In this document: piece after piece, positions 1 to 8,687 of the stretch | Layout: every line of letters begins with the position of its first letter | Position numbering within the stretch: position 1 is the first letter of the stretch | NCBI GenBank assembly: GCA_025526995.1 | Contig: JAHLKG010000020.1 | Location: 434,001-498,000 of the forward strand | DNA from: Powellomyces hirtus | Lineage: Eukaryota; Chytridiomycota; Chytridiomycetes; Spizellomycetales; Powellomycetaceae | DNA: 64,000 nt | Reading direction: 5' to 3' | Program-made: the position numbers and the translations under genes | Notes under the pieces: model-generated | Database searches by the model: none | What the model saw: only the letters and a program-made list of their open reading frames with translations | What the model was told of the DNA's origin: nothing

Positions 1-23
1 ATCCCGGACATTTCGCCTCATAC

Positions 24-743
24 CTTATGACAATAATCGACGGCGCTAAGGACCTGTCTAAAGAAACTCCTCGCTTCGCGTTCTTTGACCCGTTTATGGG
101 CGACAATGTAGTCAAACAGTTCGCCGCCAGAGGCGTACTCCATGATGATGTGGATGAAGCGCGGGGTTTCAATCACGTCGTAGACTTTGACAATGTGCGG
201 GTGGTGGAGCAAGCGGAGGAACCGGATTTCGCGTTGCAGGCGGTTGATTTGTTTCGGGAGGGAGAGTGCGGCTTTTTCGATGATTTTGATGGCGACCTAA
301 GCGGGGAGAGAAGTGAGAAAGAGTGGGGGGGTGGTGGTGGTGGTGGTAAGAAAGTGGAGAAGATGGGTATTGGAACGCTTGTTGTTTGGTGTTGTTTTTT
401 ACGTTACTTTTTCCCCCGTGTTCGGATCAATCGCCAGTCTCACTTTCCCATACGTGCCCTGCCCAATCGTTCTATCAATCCTCCACCGCAGAACATGGAC
501 GCCGGCTTCCGCGCTATCGCTCTCGAACGCGAGTTTCTCGGCGGCTGCGGCTTTTTCCAGTGCGCTTTTATCCATGGTTGGCGTGGATGCGGGTTGGGTT
601 TCGGTCGCGCACGAGGAGGTGGTGGTGGTGGTGGTGGTGGTGGAAGTTTCAGGCTCGGGCTCGGTTTCAAGAGCAGTGGTGGGTGGTGAGGGGATTGAAG
701 GGGGCGCGGTGGTGAGGGCGATGGGTGGAGCGATGGAGCTCAT
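24..743 (-). CDS. CAMKL-type Ser/Thr protein kinase, N-terminal part (gene runs off the window)
   Basis: Two exons are visible, 743-408 and 296-24, joined in phase 0 across a GT-AG intron; a further donor GTATGA begins at 23, so the rest of the kinase lies outside the window. The first about 90 residues are Thr/Pro/Ala-rich and disordered, including a run of eight Thr encoded by a GGT/ACC microsatellite. The kinase domain then starts with the glycine loop GQGTYGKV, followed by VAIKII (the ATP-binding lysine), the alpha-C region (REIRFLRLLHHPHIV), the hinge MEYASGGELFDYI, and stops just before HRD. The pattern IIMEYASGGELFDYI with YCHK is typical of the CAMK-like group (SNF1/AMPK, KIN, NUAK, MARK relatives). 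The subfamily cannot be fixed without the activation loop and C-terminus. Substrate unknown. Confidence 0.85.
615..643. repeat. GGT/ACC microsatellite in coding sequence
   Basis: A GGT trinucleotide repeat inside exon 1 of the minus-strand kinase, encoding a run of eight Thr. A shorter GGT repeat lies at 328-347 in the following intron. Confidence 0.85.
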
Positions 744-1518
744 TGTTTGTGGTTGAGGGGTTTTGCGGTGGAAGGGAGTGCGAGTTTTTGGAGCTGGTGT
801 GGGAGATGTGAGTTAGTAATGATGCGACGGAGACCTAATAGTGGGGTGGGGTTACATCTGGCGATCAAGGTTTGGTTCTTCCTCACTACGTTTTATATCG
901 AATCAGCAGGATATGTATGATAGAGTCCGACGACCAATGCGAAGAACAAAAAAAAACAAAAGGCCAGAGAAGATAGGGTAGGAGAGGGCGAAAATCCGCG
1001 AGCAATTTGTTTTTTGTTGCTTATTGCCGGATTACTTGTATTTCGTCAAGACTCAAGATGCATACTTCTACTTTCGGCGTAGATAGCTAGGTCAGTTGGG
1101 GTTGAGGATGTACAGTGCACGAATTCTCGCTTTATGGAGCGTAATTAAGGTCTTTGCATATCGGAGGCGGTTACCGATCAGTGGCAAGGGGGGAACTTTG
1201 AATCAAGTAATTTAATTGGCCCCCAAATCCCCCGATACACAGCCTCCCGATCGTTTTTTGCGTGGGGGCAAGATCTGCTTTAGGTGCGATATGTGCGCAT
1301 TTGGGAAGTGTGCTCTTGGAGGACTAATTCCACTGGGCGCGTTTTCCGCTATTGTTTGGCAATATGGCCCGTGCCGGGCGAGTCAGAGGCGGGAAGAAAG
1401 CATGGAATTACAATACGGGGCATGGTTGAAGGCACATCAGGCAGACGTATATAGTGAAGGCGATGCAGAAGCTAATATTCACAATTCATTCTGTCCGCCC
1501 ACACCTCGTCCCTTTTCC
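744..1518. other. intergenic, no gene seen
   Basis: 775 bases between the start of the kinase and the 3' end of the CaMKII-association-domain gene. Reading frames on both strands are short or low in complexity and show no recognisable protein. It presumably holds the kinase promoter and the neighbouring 3' untranslated region. Confidence 0.5.
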
Positions 1519-2197
1519 TTACAACTTGGCTTTACACGGGCACTTTTTGGCTGGTTGAACAACCGCCGGCACGGGTACATTAACATTTGATCGATGGACA
1601 TGGACACATTTCCACGCACTGTCCTTCTTCTCCCATTCCCAGATGCGGGTTTCCTGCGAGTTTTTGATGGTTACGCCGCCGGTTGGCGTTGCGCGTTGGA
1701 CGAGGCGGACGTAGGTGATGAGCGCAGAGGTGCGGTCCGACGAGAGGAAGCGGACATGTGGGGAGACAAGGGTCGTGGTTGGAGGTGGGAGGGGTGGGGA
1801 GACGCTGGTGGTAGAGTCTTCGTACGATGGTGGTGGGGAGGCTTGCGATTTGTCGAGGTCGAAGAAGAATTTGTGGAAGTCTAGGCCTTGGACCTAATGC
1901 AGTTGAATGCCGGAGAGGAGAACACAAACAGTGCAGATCGACCAGTGAGCTTACGACGCCCATTTTTGAATACGAATCTGCAAGGACGTGGGGGCTGTAT
2001 TATTTATCTTTGGGTTGGTCAGTTTTCCTTACCTGGTGTTCACCGGCCTCGGGCTCGAACGCCGTGACATCGTGACTGCAGAGCCTTGCGTAGGTGTCCC
2101 AGTCACCGTGGGCGATGCTTTGCAGCAGTTGGGCGGTGAGGTCGATGAGGACCTTTTCGGTCTTTGTGTCGGTGAAGATGCTTGGAAGGGGAGGCAT
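1519..2197 (-). CDS. Stand-alone CaMKII association-domain protein (SnoaL-like fold)
   Basis: Two exons, 2197-2033 and 1893-1519, join in phase 0 across a GTAAGG...TTAG intron to give a protein of 179 residues. It matches the calcium/calmodulin-dependent kinase II association domain (PF08332 type): an N-terminal helix with LTAQLLQSIAHGDWDTY, then the signature TAFEPEA, VQGLDFHKFFF, a Pro/Ser-rich insertion, SPHVRFLSSDRTSALITYVRL, SQETRIWEWE and a closing WKCVHVHRS strand. The ATG at 2197 directly precedes the first helix, and no kinase domain is fused to it. In animal CaMKII this domain builds the 12-14-subunit holoenzyme hub; free-standing copies are known in bacteria, algae and protists and probably form ring oligomers or bind small ligands. 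The C-terminus is short and Cys/Lys-rich (KKCPCKAKL). Confidence 0.85.
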
Positions 2198-2322
2198 GGT
2201 GTGAGGGATTTGAAGTTGAATTTTCGAGCGGTTTGGAGAAGATCAGGGGTGATCTCGATTTGCATTCCGCGTAGGCATAGGCATAGAAGATGGATTCGCA
2301 CACCCAACGGTAACTCTCATCA

Positions 2323-2396
2323 GCTCCGCTAGCTCAGTTGGTTAGAGCGTGGTGCTAATAACGCCAAGGTCACAGGTTCGACCCCTGTGCGGAGCA
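2323..2396 (+). tRNA. tRNA-Ile (anticodon AAT)
   Basis: A complete 74-nt cloverleaf. Acceptor GCTCCGC pairs with GCGGAGC, discriminator A. The anticodon stem encloses CTAATAA with AAT at positions 34-36. The T loop is TTCGACC. The D arm (GCTC/GAGC) carries the Pol III A box. CATC lies one base upstream of the mature 5' end, as near every tRNA in this window. There is a short T run (CTTTTTG) just downstream. No intron. Confidence 0.95.
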
Positions 2397-2500
2397 ACAT
2401 CTTTTTGCTTTTTCCTGTGACAGAAATGATCTATCTCTCTCTTCTCGATGTTGATATTGCTCGTTCATCTGGATGGCGCACTTCATTTCAGACAGATTGA

Positions 2501-2545
2501 GGCTCCACTGGTTCTAGTGGTTAAGCGCGACGGCAGTGTCATCTC
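2501..2545 (+). other. truncated tRNA-like 5' half (possible relic)
   Basis: This stretch immediately upstream of the first tRNA-Thr contains TGGTTCTAGTGGTTAAGC, which looks like a D arm plus A box of the Gly/Asp/Glu tRNA class. No matching T arm or acceptor 3' strand follows; the tRNA-Thr begins instead. It may be a decayed tRNA or a chance match. Confidence 0.35.
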
Positions 2546-2619
2546 GCCTTCTTAGCTCAGTTGGTTAGAGCGTCTGCCTAGTAAGCAGAAGGTCCCGTGT
2601 TCAACTCTCGGAGAAGGCA
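2546..2619 (+). tRNA. tRNA-Thr (anticodon AGT), copy 1
   Basis: 74-nt cloverleaf: acceptor GCCTTCT/AGAAGGC, D arm GCTC/GAGC, anticodon stem TCTGC/GCAGA with loop CTAGTAA (AGT at 34-36). T arm CCGTG/CTCGG with loop TTCAACT, in which one central pair is T-T. The discriminator is A. Downstream TTTT can end Pol III transcription. Identical to five other copies in this window. CATC lies two bases upstream. Confidence 0.93.
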
Positions 2620-2991
2620 AGAAGTAACGTTTTCTTCTTTTGCACTCAACATACTAAATCGTTTTTGGTTATTGTCTCGCACTCGCACCCCCCCTTCCCC
2701 CCCGCTCTTATCCAAACGGATGCCCCTAAAGAACCTCCGCTGTCGACAAAGTTAACGCGTGAAACGGCAACCGCGGGGAGCATTCGCCTTCTGGAATCCC
2801 TTGTAAAGGCACTCTCGCAAGAGGGCATCACCCTGTATCTTCCCTACGGGTGTCGCTTGCGAAGTCTTACTATGTTAACGCTTCATGGTATTCGGAAGTC
2901 TCGATAAATATGATGGGAAGTGTAGACCCTTTTTTTCCCGAAAAGCTTTGACATACTAATTGGGGAATTGCAACTTTTAATGCCACATCCA
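2620..2991. other. spacer between tRNA genes, no gene seen
   Basis: 372 bases between two tRNA-Thr copies, with C-rich and A/T-rich patches. No coding signal is convincing on either strand. Confidence 0.5.
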
Positions 2992-3065
2992 GCCTTCTTA
3001 GCTCAGTTGGTTAGAGCGTCTGCCTAGTAAGCAGAAGGTCCCGTGTTCAACTCTCGGAGAAGGCA
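2992..3065 (+). tRNA. tRNA-Thr (anticodon AGT), copy 2
   Basis: Same 74-nt sequence as the copy at 2546-2619, including the T-T mismatch in the T stem. The flanks differ apart from ACATC two bases upstream. A TTTTT run follows about 10 bases downstream and serves as a Pol III terminator. Confidence 0.93.
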
Positions 3066-3104
3066 TGCGGTTAACTTTTTGTTTTGAGCAAATGACCATA
3101 ATTA

Positions 3105-3727
3105 TCAACTAACATCTCGAGCCATCTCAACCTCACTCCGCCGATAACTCATGTACATTGTCCCAAACTCGAAATACTGCCACTGGATGGGGAGTTGAGG
3201 TGGTACGGCGATTATCGGTTGGATCGGGGTGTGATTCGCGCTGTGCTGCTGGAGGACTGCAATGGAGTGAGGAGGACGTGGCTTACGCTGGGAATGTCGA
3301 CATATGTGGCGGAGGAAATGAGATATTACGAGTGTGCGACGTTGTATCCCGACTATGGAGTGGAGGAAGAGTTGGACAGCGGATATGATTAGGATACAGT
3401 GCTGAATGAGGGCGAGTGCACTGATGATGAACTGGGTAGTTTGCGATGCAGAAAAAGAAACCGATGCGTTCGCCCAAGGTGCTGTGGCTGCTGGTGCTGT
3501 AGCTGGAGCATCCCATTCCAATTCTGACAAGAACAAACATGGGGGGGAGGTTGTTGAACCGCTTGCTCTGCTTTCTCTGCCATATTATCACCCGATCCTG
3601 GAAATTTGCCTGTGATGCCCGCTGTGGATGGCAAGGCACTGTCTGGCATATGCGGCACCCCCCAAGCCCGGGGGAAGCCTAGTTCAAAACCTTCTGTCCC
3701 AAAGGTGAAAGGTCGAGGGGTCATCAT
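3105..3727 (-). CDS. possible hypothetical gene, frame broken or intron unresolved
   Basis: Two overlapping minus-strand frames look protein-like but do not join. From ATG 3727 the first reads a Pro/Gly-rich N-terminus (TPRPFTFGTEGFELGF) through MAEKAEQAVQQPP. At a G7 run near 3541-3547 the coding look passes to another frame with a long hydrophobic stretch (QFIISALALIQHCILIISAVQLFLH, cut here as two parts: QFIISALALIQHC and ILIISAVQLFLH) and the C-terminus MYMSYRRSEVEMARDVS, ending at 3105. This could be a small one-helix membrane protein with a missed intron, a gene with a homopolymer indel, or chance. The plus strand has a competing aromatic-rich frame at 3153-3392. No family recognised. 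Confidence 0.25.
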
Positions 3728-4810
3728 GCGGAGGCAGCGGAAAGAATCACAACCACAGCAACACCCTCTCGTGATGTTTGACGGCCACTTGATGATGCAG
3801 AAGAAGATGAATTAAGCCGAAAAGCTGCGCTGCTGCGGTCGACCGCCTGGAGCCCATCTTCGTCTTTTGTGCCCAGCGCTTTGTTTCGCTTTGTTTCTTG
3901 CAGCGGTCAGTTTCGTCAAGGTACTTGACTTACCTTCACGCCACTCACCTCGATCCTGGAGAATCATGTACCTGCGATGCAAACTGTGGGCAGCGAGGAA
4001 CCAAACCTGGGCCCGGCGTATCGATGCTATCAAAATCTTGTGGACGGCCCAGAAACAATCAGGAGCTTTTTTTTTCGATCGTATACATATATATTGTTTG
4101 TGTTTCATTTTATTTTGTTCAAGGTCCACACATCTTGGTGTGAAATCTGTCCGTGGCGAGCATGCGATACGCTACGGCTGGTTTCGCTGCCAATACAAAT
4201 GTTTAACGGATCGTGCGGATTATGATACCAGCAACATAGCGGGTTAGGGTACCGTAGACCTACTGTACCTGCACCCCGCCTCAGATTTTTTATGTCAACT
4301 CAGATTCAATCAGATTCAATACCCGCACGCTCACCACAATAACCGTTGGGATCGGGTGTTGAAACAGAATACATGTGATTGAGCCCAGCATCGAATCCGT
4401 TGTTCAAATTGAACCGATTATAGACGAGCCCATATGGAATGTTTTTCGAGTGTCGATACATAGAACAGTTCAAAGCCGAAACGCTACATTGGGAACACAC
4501 TTCATTTTGGACAGAACAATTCTATTCCTTTTTTTGAATACCCTTTCTTTTCTATATATACAAAATCAAGAGAAACCGCAAATGGCCCGCAAGGAAAGCC
4601 AACCGCAAAATGCATCTCAAAGAAGGCACTTTGGCACATTGCCGTGTTTTTTTTTGAATCACACCACATGGGGGGGGGGGGGGGGGGGGGAACGCAAAAA
4701 AAGAGGAGGGGAATACGAGATATACGGGCGACGGAGGGAGAATAAGGAGGGTGGGATCAACGGGATGAGGCGGAGAAAGAGAGTGGATGGGCGGTGGGGA
4801 TGGAGTATGA
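3728..4810. other. intergenic with a long G tract
   Basis: About 1.1 kb with no supported gene. It holds A/T-rich patches, a short direct repeat (two copies of CAGATTCAAT near 4299-4320) and an uninterrupted run of 21 G at 4670-4690, followed by purine-rich sequence that forms the 3' flank of the HAL-type kinase. Confidence 0.5.
4670..4690. repeat. G21 homopolymer
   Basis: Twenty-one consecutive G on the plus strand, about 120 bases beyond the stop codon of the minus-strand kinase gene. In that gene's transcript it would be a C tract in the 3' flank. Its length may be uncertain in the assembly. Confidence 0.9.
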
Positions 4811-6567
4811 CTATTTCTTCGTCGTCGATTTCTTACATCTGCCATGGTTATGTCTCGTCGCACACTCATCGCAAACGAGAATGCTCTTGACCCAGGCGTC
4901 ATCCAGACACTGCTCAATCGTGAAGCGCTTTTCCGGATCGGGTTCCAGCATGTGTTTGAGCACGCGGCGAGGGCCTTCGGGGAGGCGATCAAAGAATTTC
5001 GTTTTGCAGCCTGATTGGACGTACTGGACATAATTAGAGTCGGACTGCATGGCCGAGTGCCAGGGGAACCGCTGGAACATCATGGCGAGGTAGATGATGG
5101 CGCAGGCCCAGACGTCGACTTTGCGGCCGTCGTATGAGGACTGGGTGAATTCTTCGGGCGCCATGTACGGGCCTGAGCCGCAGCGGCCCGAGGATTTGCG
5201 ACATTGCGTCTCAAACGGCGATTTGACCACGTCCGCTGATCCAAAATCAATGATCTTGAGGTGATTGTTGGCGTCAAAGAGGCAGTTTTCTGGCTTGAGG
5301 TCACGGTGGCAGACCCCCGTCGAGTGCAAGTACGAGACACCGTGTATCAGCTGCGCAAAGATGCAATTGGATTCGTCCTCGGTCATCGAATGCGAGGCGA
5401 TGGCTTCGAAAAGATCACCACCTTCGCACAGTTCCATGACCTCGTAACAGTGGCCCTTTTCAAAAATGATGTCTAGGGTCTCGACCACATTTGGGTGATG
5501 CTGAAACGATAAATAGACCAAAATGAGTATCTGTATCATGCTCATGTCTATAGTTTACGATGTGCAGTTGGAATGCTTACCAGGAGAGTTCCAATGCAGT
5601 ACTCATTTGTCAACTTCTTCATGTACTCGCGCTGACTTTCGGTTTCCTTCTTACGTCTAAACTCCTTGACGGCAAAGACCTTGTGATCCGAATGACGACG
5701 GACCAACCAGCAATTACCGTTGGCGCCTTTGCCGAGGAGCTGGCAGGGCTTGCCATACTTTTCGCGAAGAGAACAGGTGGTCGTGCCGTCGGGTCCGACG
5801 GGAGTTGTGAGCGAGCGGGTGGGGATGCTCGGGCGAGGAGCAGCAGCAGCAGCAGTGACAGAGGGTTCGCCCTGAACTTGGGTATCGCATGCGGGAGGTG
5901 GAGGGGTGCCCTGGTCGAGCTCAGGGATGGGCATGTTGACAGCGAGGCCGACGGAAGCGCGCGGGAGCTTTGGGGATGCTCCTGCGGTTTGGGCGGCGGC
6001 GCTGACGGGATCGCTTGCTCCACGCGAGTGCGAGCCATTCGCGCTCGAGTGTTGCTTGTTCAAAAATTTCCTGAGGGGACCGAGGAGTTCCCCAAAGTGG
6101 ACGGGCTTGCGACCGTTCTCGATGCTGGGACTGAATGGAAGCGACAGAATAGATTAGTTATCGTACTATCGCATGAGTAAATGTCACAACGAACAACATC
6201 AACGCAGCCGCGTGTTAGACCAATGAAAATCCCCGTCGCTGATCTAAAATGGGAAAAAGACAAGGTGCAAAACTCACCTACTCCTCCCATCGCTATCGCA
6301 GCTAGAAGTGCTAGAACCGCGGTCCATATCAACCGGACGCAAGAGCAGGTGTTTTCCCGATGTAGCGGCAACAGTCGCTGGGATCAAAAGCCTGGAGTCG
6401 CCAACGGCCGAGTTCCCGTTCACGATAGCTTGCACGACGTGAGCAGCGGCAGCTGCGCGTTCCGCAGCAGGAGCAGCGATGTTGCCATTCGCAGCAGCAG
6501 CAACAGCAGGGGACATCACGGCCCCGTTCGGAGCAGGAGCCGAAAGGAGAGTGGAAGCGGCGGCCAT
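4811..6567 (-). CDS. HAL4/HAL5 (SAT4)-type Ser/Thr protein kinase
   Basis: Three exons, 6567-6278, 6130-5581 and 5500-4811, give a protein of 509 residues. The first about 270 residues are Ala/Pro/Ser-rich and disordered, with a PSIENGRKPVHFGELLGPLRKF patch (split here: PSIENGRKPVHF, GELLGPLRKF) that resembles the HAL-type pre-kinase region. The kinase domain shows LGKGANGNCWLV, FAVKEF (ATP lysine), HRDLKPEN (catalytic loop), DFGSA (in place of the commoner DFGLA) and APEEF. The short tail CDECATRHNHGRC is typical of the fungal HAL/PRR/NPR1 kinase group. Yeast Hal4/Hal5 stabilise the Trk potassium transporters and other nutrient permeases at the plasma membrane, so a role in ion or nutrient homeostasis is likely by family. 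Start chosen at the first in-frame ATG. Confidence 0.88.
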
Positions 6568-7607
6568 TGACGGCTATGTGTTGTGTGTGCGTTGTGTGTG
6601 GTTGAGACTGACTGATAGTGCGCTGGATTTGTAAGCGGATGTTTTTTGTTTTGAATGAGTTCCGAGAGTTAAGCGGAGGTCGGGGGTGGCGGACGCTAGT
6701 GAGACGAGCTTCTGGAGGGTTGTGCAGCCGGAATGTCGGTCGTGCGGGCTGGGGTATGCGTTCTGTTAAAGGCAGCAATACACCAGCATCATAGGCGAAA
6801 TGGCGGTAAAAGGGGTGGTAAAACGAGATAGGAGAGGAGGAATGGAGAGAGAAGCTTCACCGAGTGTGGGTCACTTGCGGTAGAAAAACGAGCGAACTCG
6901 GGGTGTGCGTGTCAGAAGGTGCGTAGGTTGGGGTCCGAAGCAAGGAGGGAGGCGGGGCGGGTCGCAGAATATGTAAGCGTATTAGGTACTATGATACACA
7001 AACTAAGGCGAATACGAGAGCAAACGAGCGAGTGACAGAGTCTCAGATGGGCTCCTTCGGAAACGAGTTGATTGATATCGAGAATGCCGAGAGGGTGGTT
7101 TGTTGTTTTTCAGAAAAGGGTGTCTCGCAAGCGTAGAGAGGGGTGGAAGAAGGTGCGGTGATGAGAGCAGCGACAATCATAAAAGGCGAGTGGGGGGTAG
7201 AAAGGCGAAAGAAGAAAAAAAGAGAGAAATTGGAAGAAGTGGGAAAACGAGTTGTGGGTGTGCGGGGGGAGAGAATTTGTGGAGAAGAGTCTCGAGGGAG
7301 CAAGTGAGGCTGAGAGGATGCGAGTCAAAAGTAAAGAAATAATCCCAGAGTAGGGTGTGGGCACTGTGGGGGCTGTGGTGCGGGTAGCCTCCTGCCGTAT
7401 AGTAGGATTGTGTCAGGGCTGGCTGGCTGGCTGGCAGGGTACTGAAGGCGGAGGGGAAGAAAAGAAAAAAAAAACACGCCGAAAAGAAAGGGAGCCAGCG
7501 GGTAAGCGTAGCGTGTGTAAGACAGTGTAAGCACGCCGGGCGTCCACATATCATACAACAATCACAAGCTATCCATCACATCAATCAAAACATCCGATTC
7601 AATCATC

Positions 7608-7642
<35 letters not shown>

Positions 7643-8218
7643 ATAAATCATGCTTGCTTGGCTTCCCACCTACTAAACCAATCAACAACGTAAGGAGCAA
7701 CAGACTGTAGTAGTGACTGAGACTACGAGCTCCGGAGAGTTTCTCGACAGACCTTCATGATGTAAGTGAAAGAAGTGGTACCCGGGTATTCCCGCATACC
7801 GTGTGCCGAAAGAAGGGTTGGCCTTGGCATTTGGCGTTGCAGTGCCCTGGGTACAGAAGGGTACAGAAACCGCCAAGTCAAGAAGACCCACGCCCCAAAG
7901 CTCGGTTGCTGACAAAGCCTTGCACAGCTATGACTCATCATTACAAAACCTGCGTACTCCATCTTCCGAGATGACTGTCCTGCCCGCCGGGCCCCTCTCC
8001 CCATCTCTCCATCGGTAGGTGGCTTTGATGGACTGTCAGCAAAGGGGGTTCAAGTCAAGAAAAACAGGCTATTTTACATACTATAGATACGTGGCAATTC
8101 GCTACTGGACAAAAGAACGGAGGGCAAAAACCCCGCCAAGTGTCAGTTGAGACCTTAGCCCATTCATCCAAGCGCGTGACAATGTCATTCCAAAAATGAG
8201 CAAAAGAAACATTTGTAA
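6568..8218. other. intergenic, long, with simple repeats
   Basis: 1.65 kb upstream of the HAL-type kinase, ending at a minus-strand tRNA-Thr. It has purine-rich patches on the plus strand and a (CAT)n microsatellite at 7611-7642. Open frames here are low-complexity and show no family. It probably contains the kinase promoter and a long 5' leader. Confidence 0.5.
7611..7642. repeat. (CAT)10 microsatellite
   Basis: About ten uninterrupted CAT units, preceded by degenerate CATCAA units. Confidence 0.9.
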
Positions 8219-8292
8219 TGCCTTCTCCGAGAGTTGAACACGGGACCTTCTGCTTACTAGGCAGACGCTCTAACCAACTGAGCTAAGAAGGC
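8219..8292 (-). tRNA. tRNA-Thr (anticodon AGT), copy 3
   Basis: Minus-strand copy identical over all 74 nt to the five plus-strand tRNA-Thr genes, with the same T-stem mismatch. GACATC abuts the mature 5' end, and T runs follow on the transcribed strand. Confidence 0.93.
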
Positions 8293-8687
8293 GATGTCAC
8301 TTCAGTTGTGGATAACACCCAGGACCAAAACATTTTCGCTTGCGCTCTCATGAGGCTCCCCACTAACCAAATAAGGAAAACGAGCCAAGCTGATCACCAG
8401 GTTCACTGGAGGAATGGATAAAACAGAAGTGGGGCAAGGAAAGGGTAAACTTGATTATTGAACCGATGCGGGATCTACGTAATAGCGAACTAGATGAAAG
8501 GGGAATATAGAAGAGGTCATATACAGCTAAATAGCAGGGAAGAACGTGGGGGGCCCGTCCAAGGGAGAAAGAGTAGAAAGTCGGGGTTGGCAGGGAAGTT
8601 TAGGCCAAATGAGGGCAGAAGGGGAGGAGAAGGGGGAAATACTAAGGTTGGTTGGATATATAGAAAAGATCTCAATACGTGCTAATA
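8293..8687. other. intergenic, no gene seen
   Basis: 395 bases between the tRNA-Thr (leftward) and the stop codon of the monooxygenase (leftward). It is purine-rich on the plus strand and probably holds the monooxygenase 3' untranslated region. Confidence 0.5.

Noticed and set aside
1216..1590. Plus-strand open frame of 124 codons
   Set aside because: It overlaps the 3' end of the CaMKII-association-domain gene on the other strand, shows no family and has no splice or start support.
7043..7561. Several minus-strand frames rich in Phe, Leu, Ser and Thr that mimic membrane segments
   Set aside because: They arise from purine-rich, low-complexity sequence on the plus strand, overlap each other in different frames and match no family.
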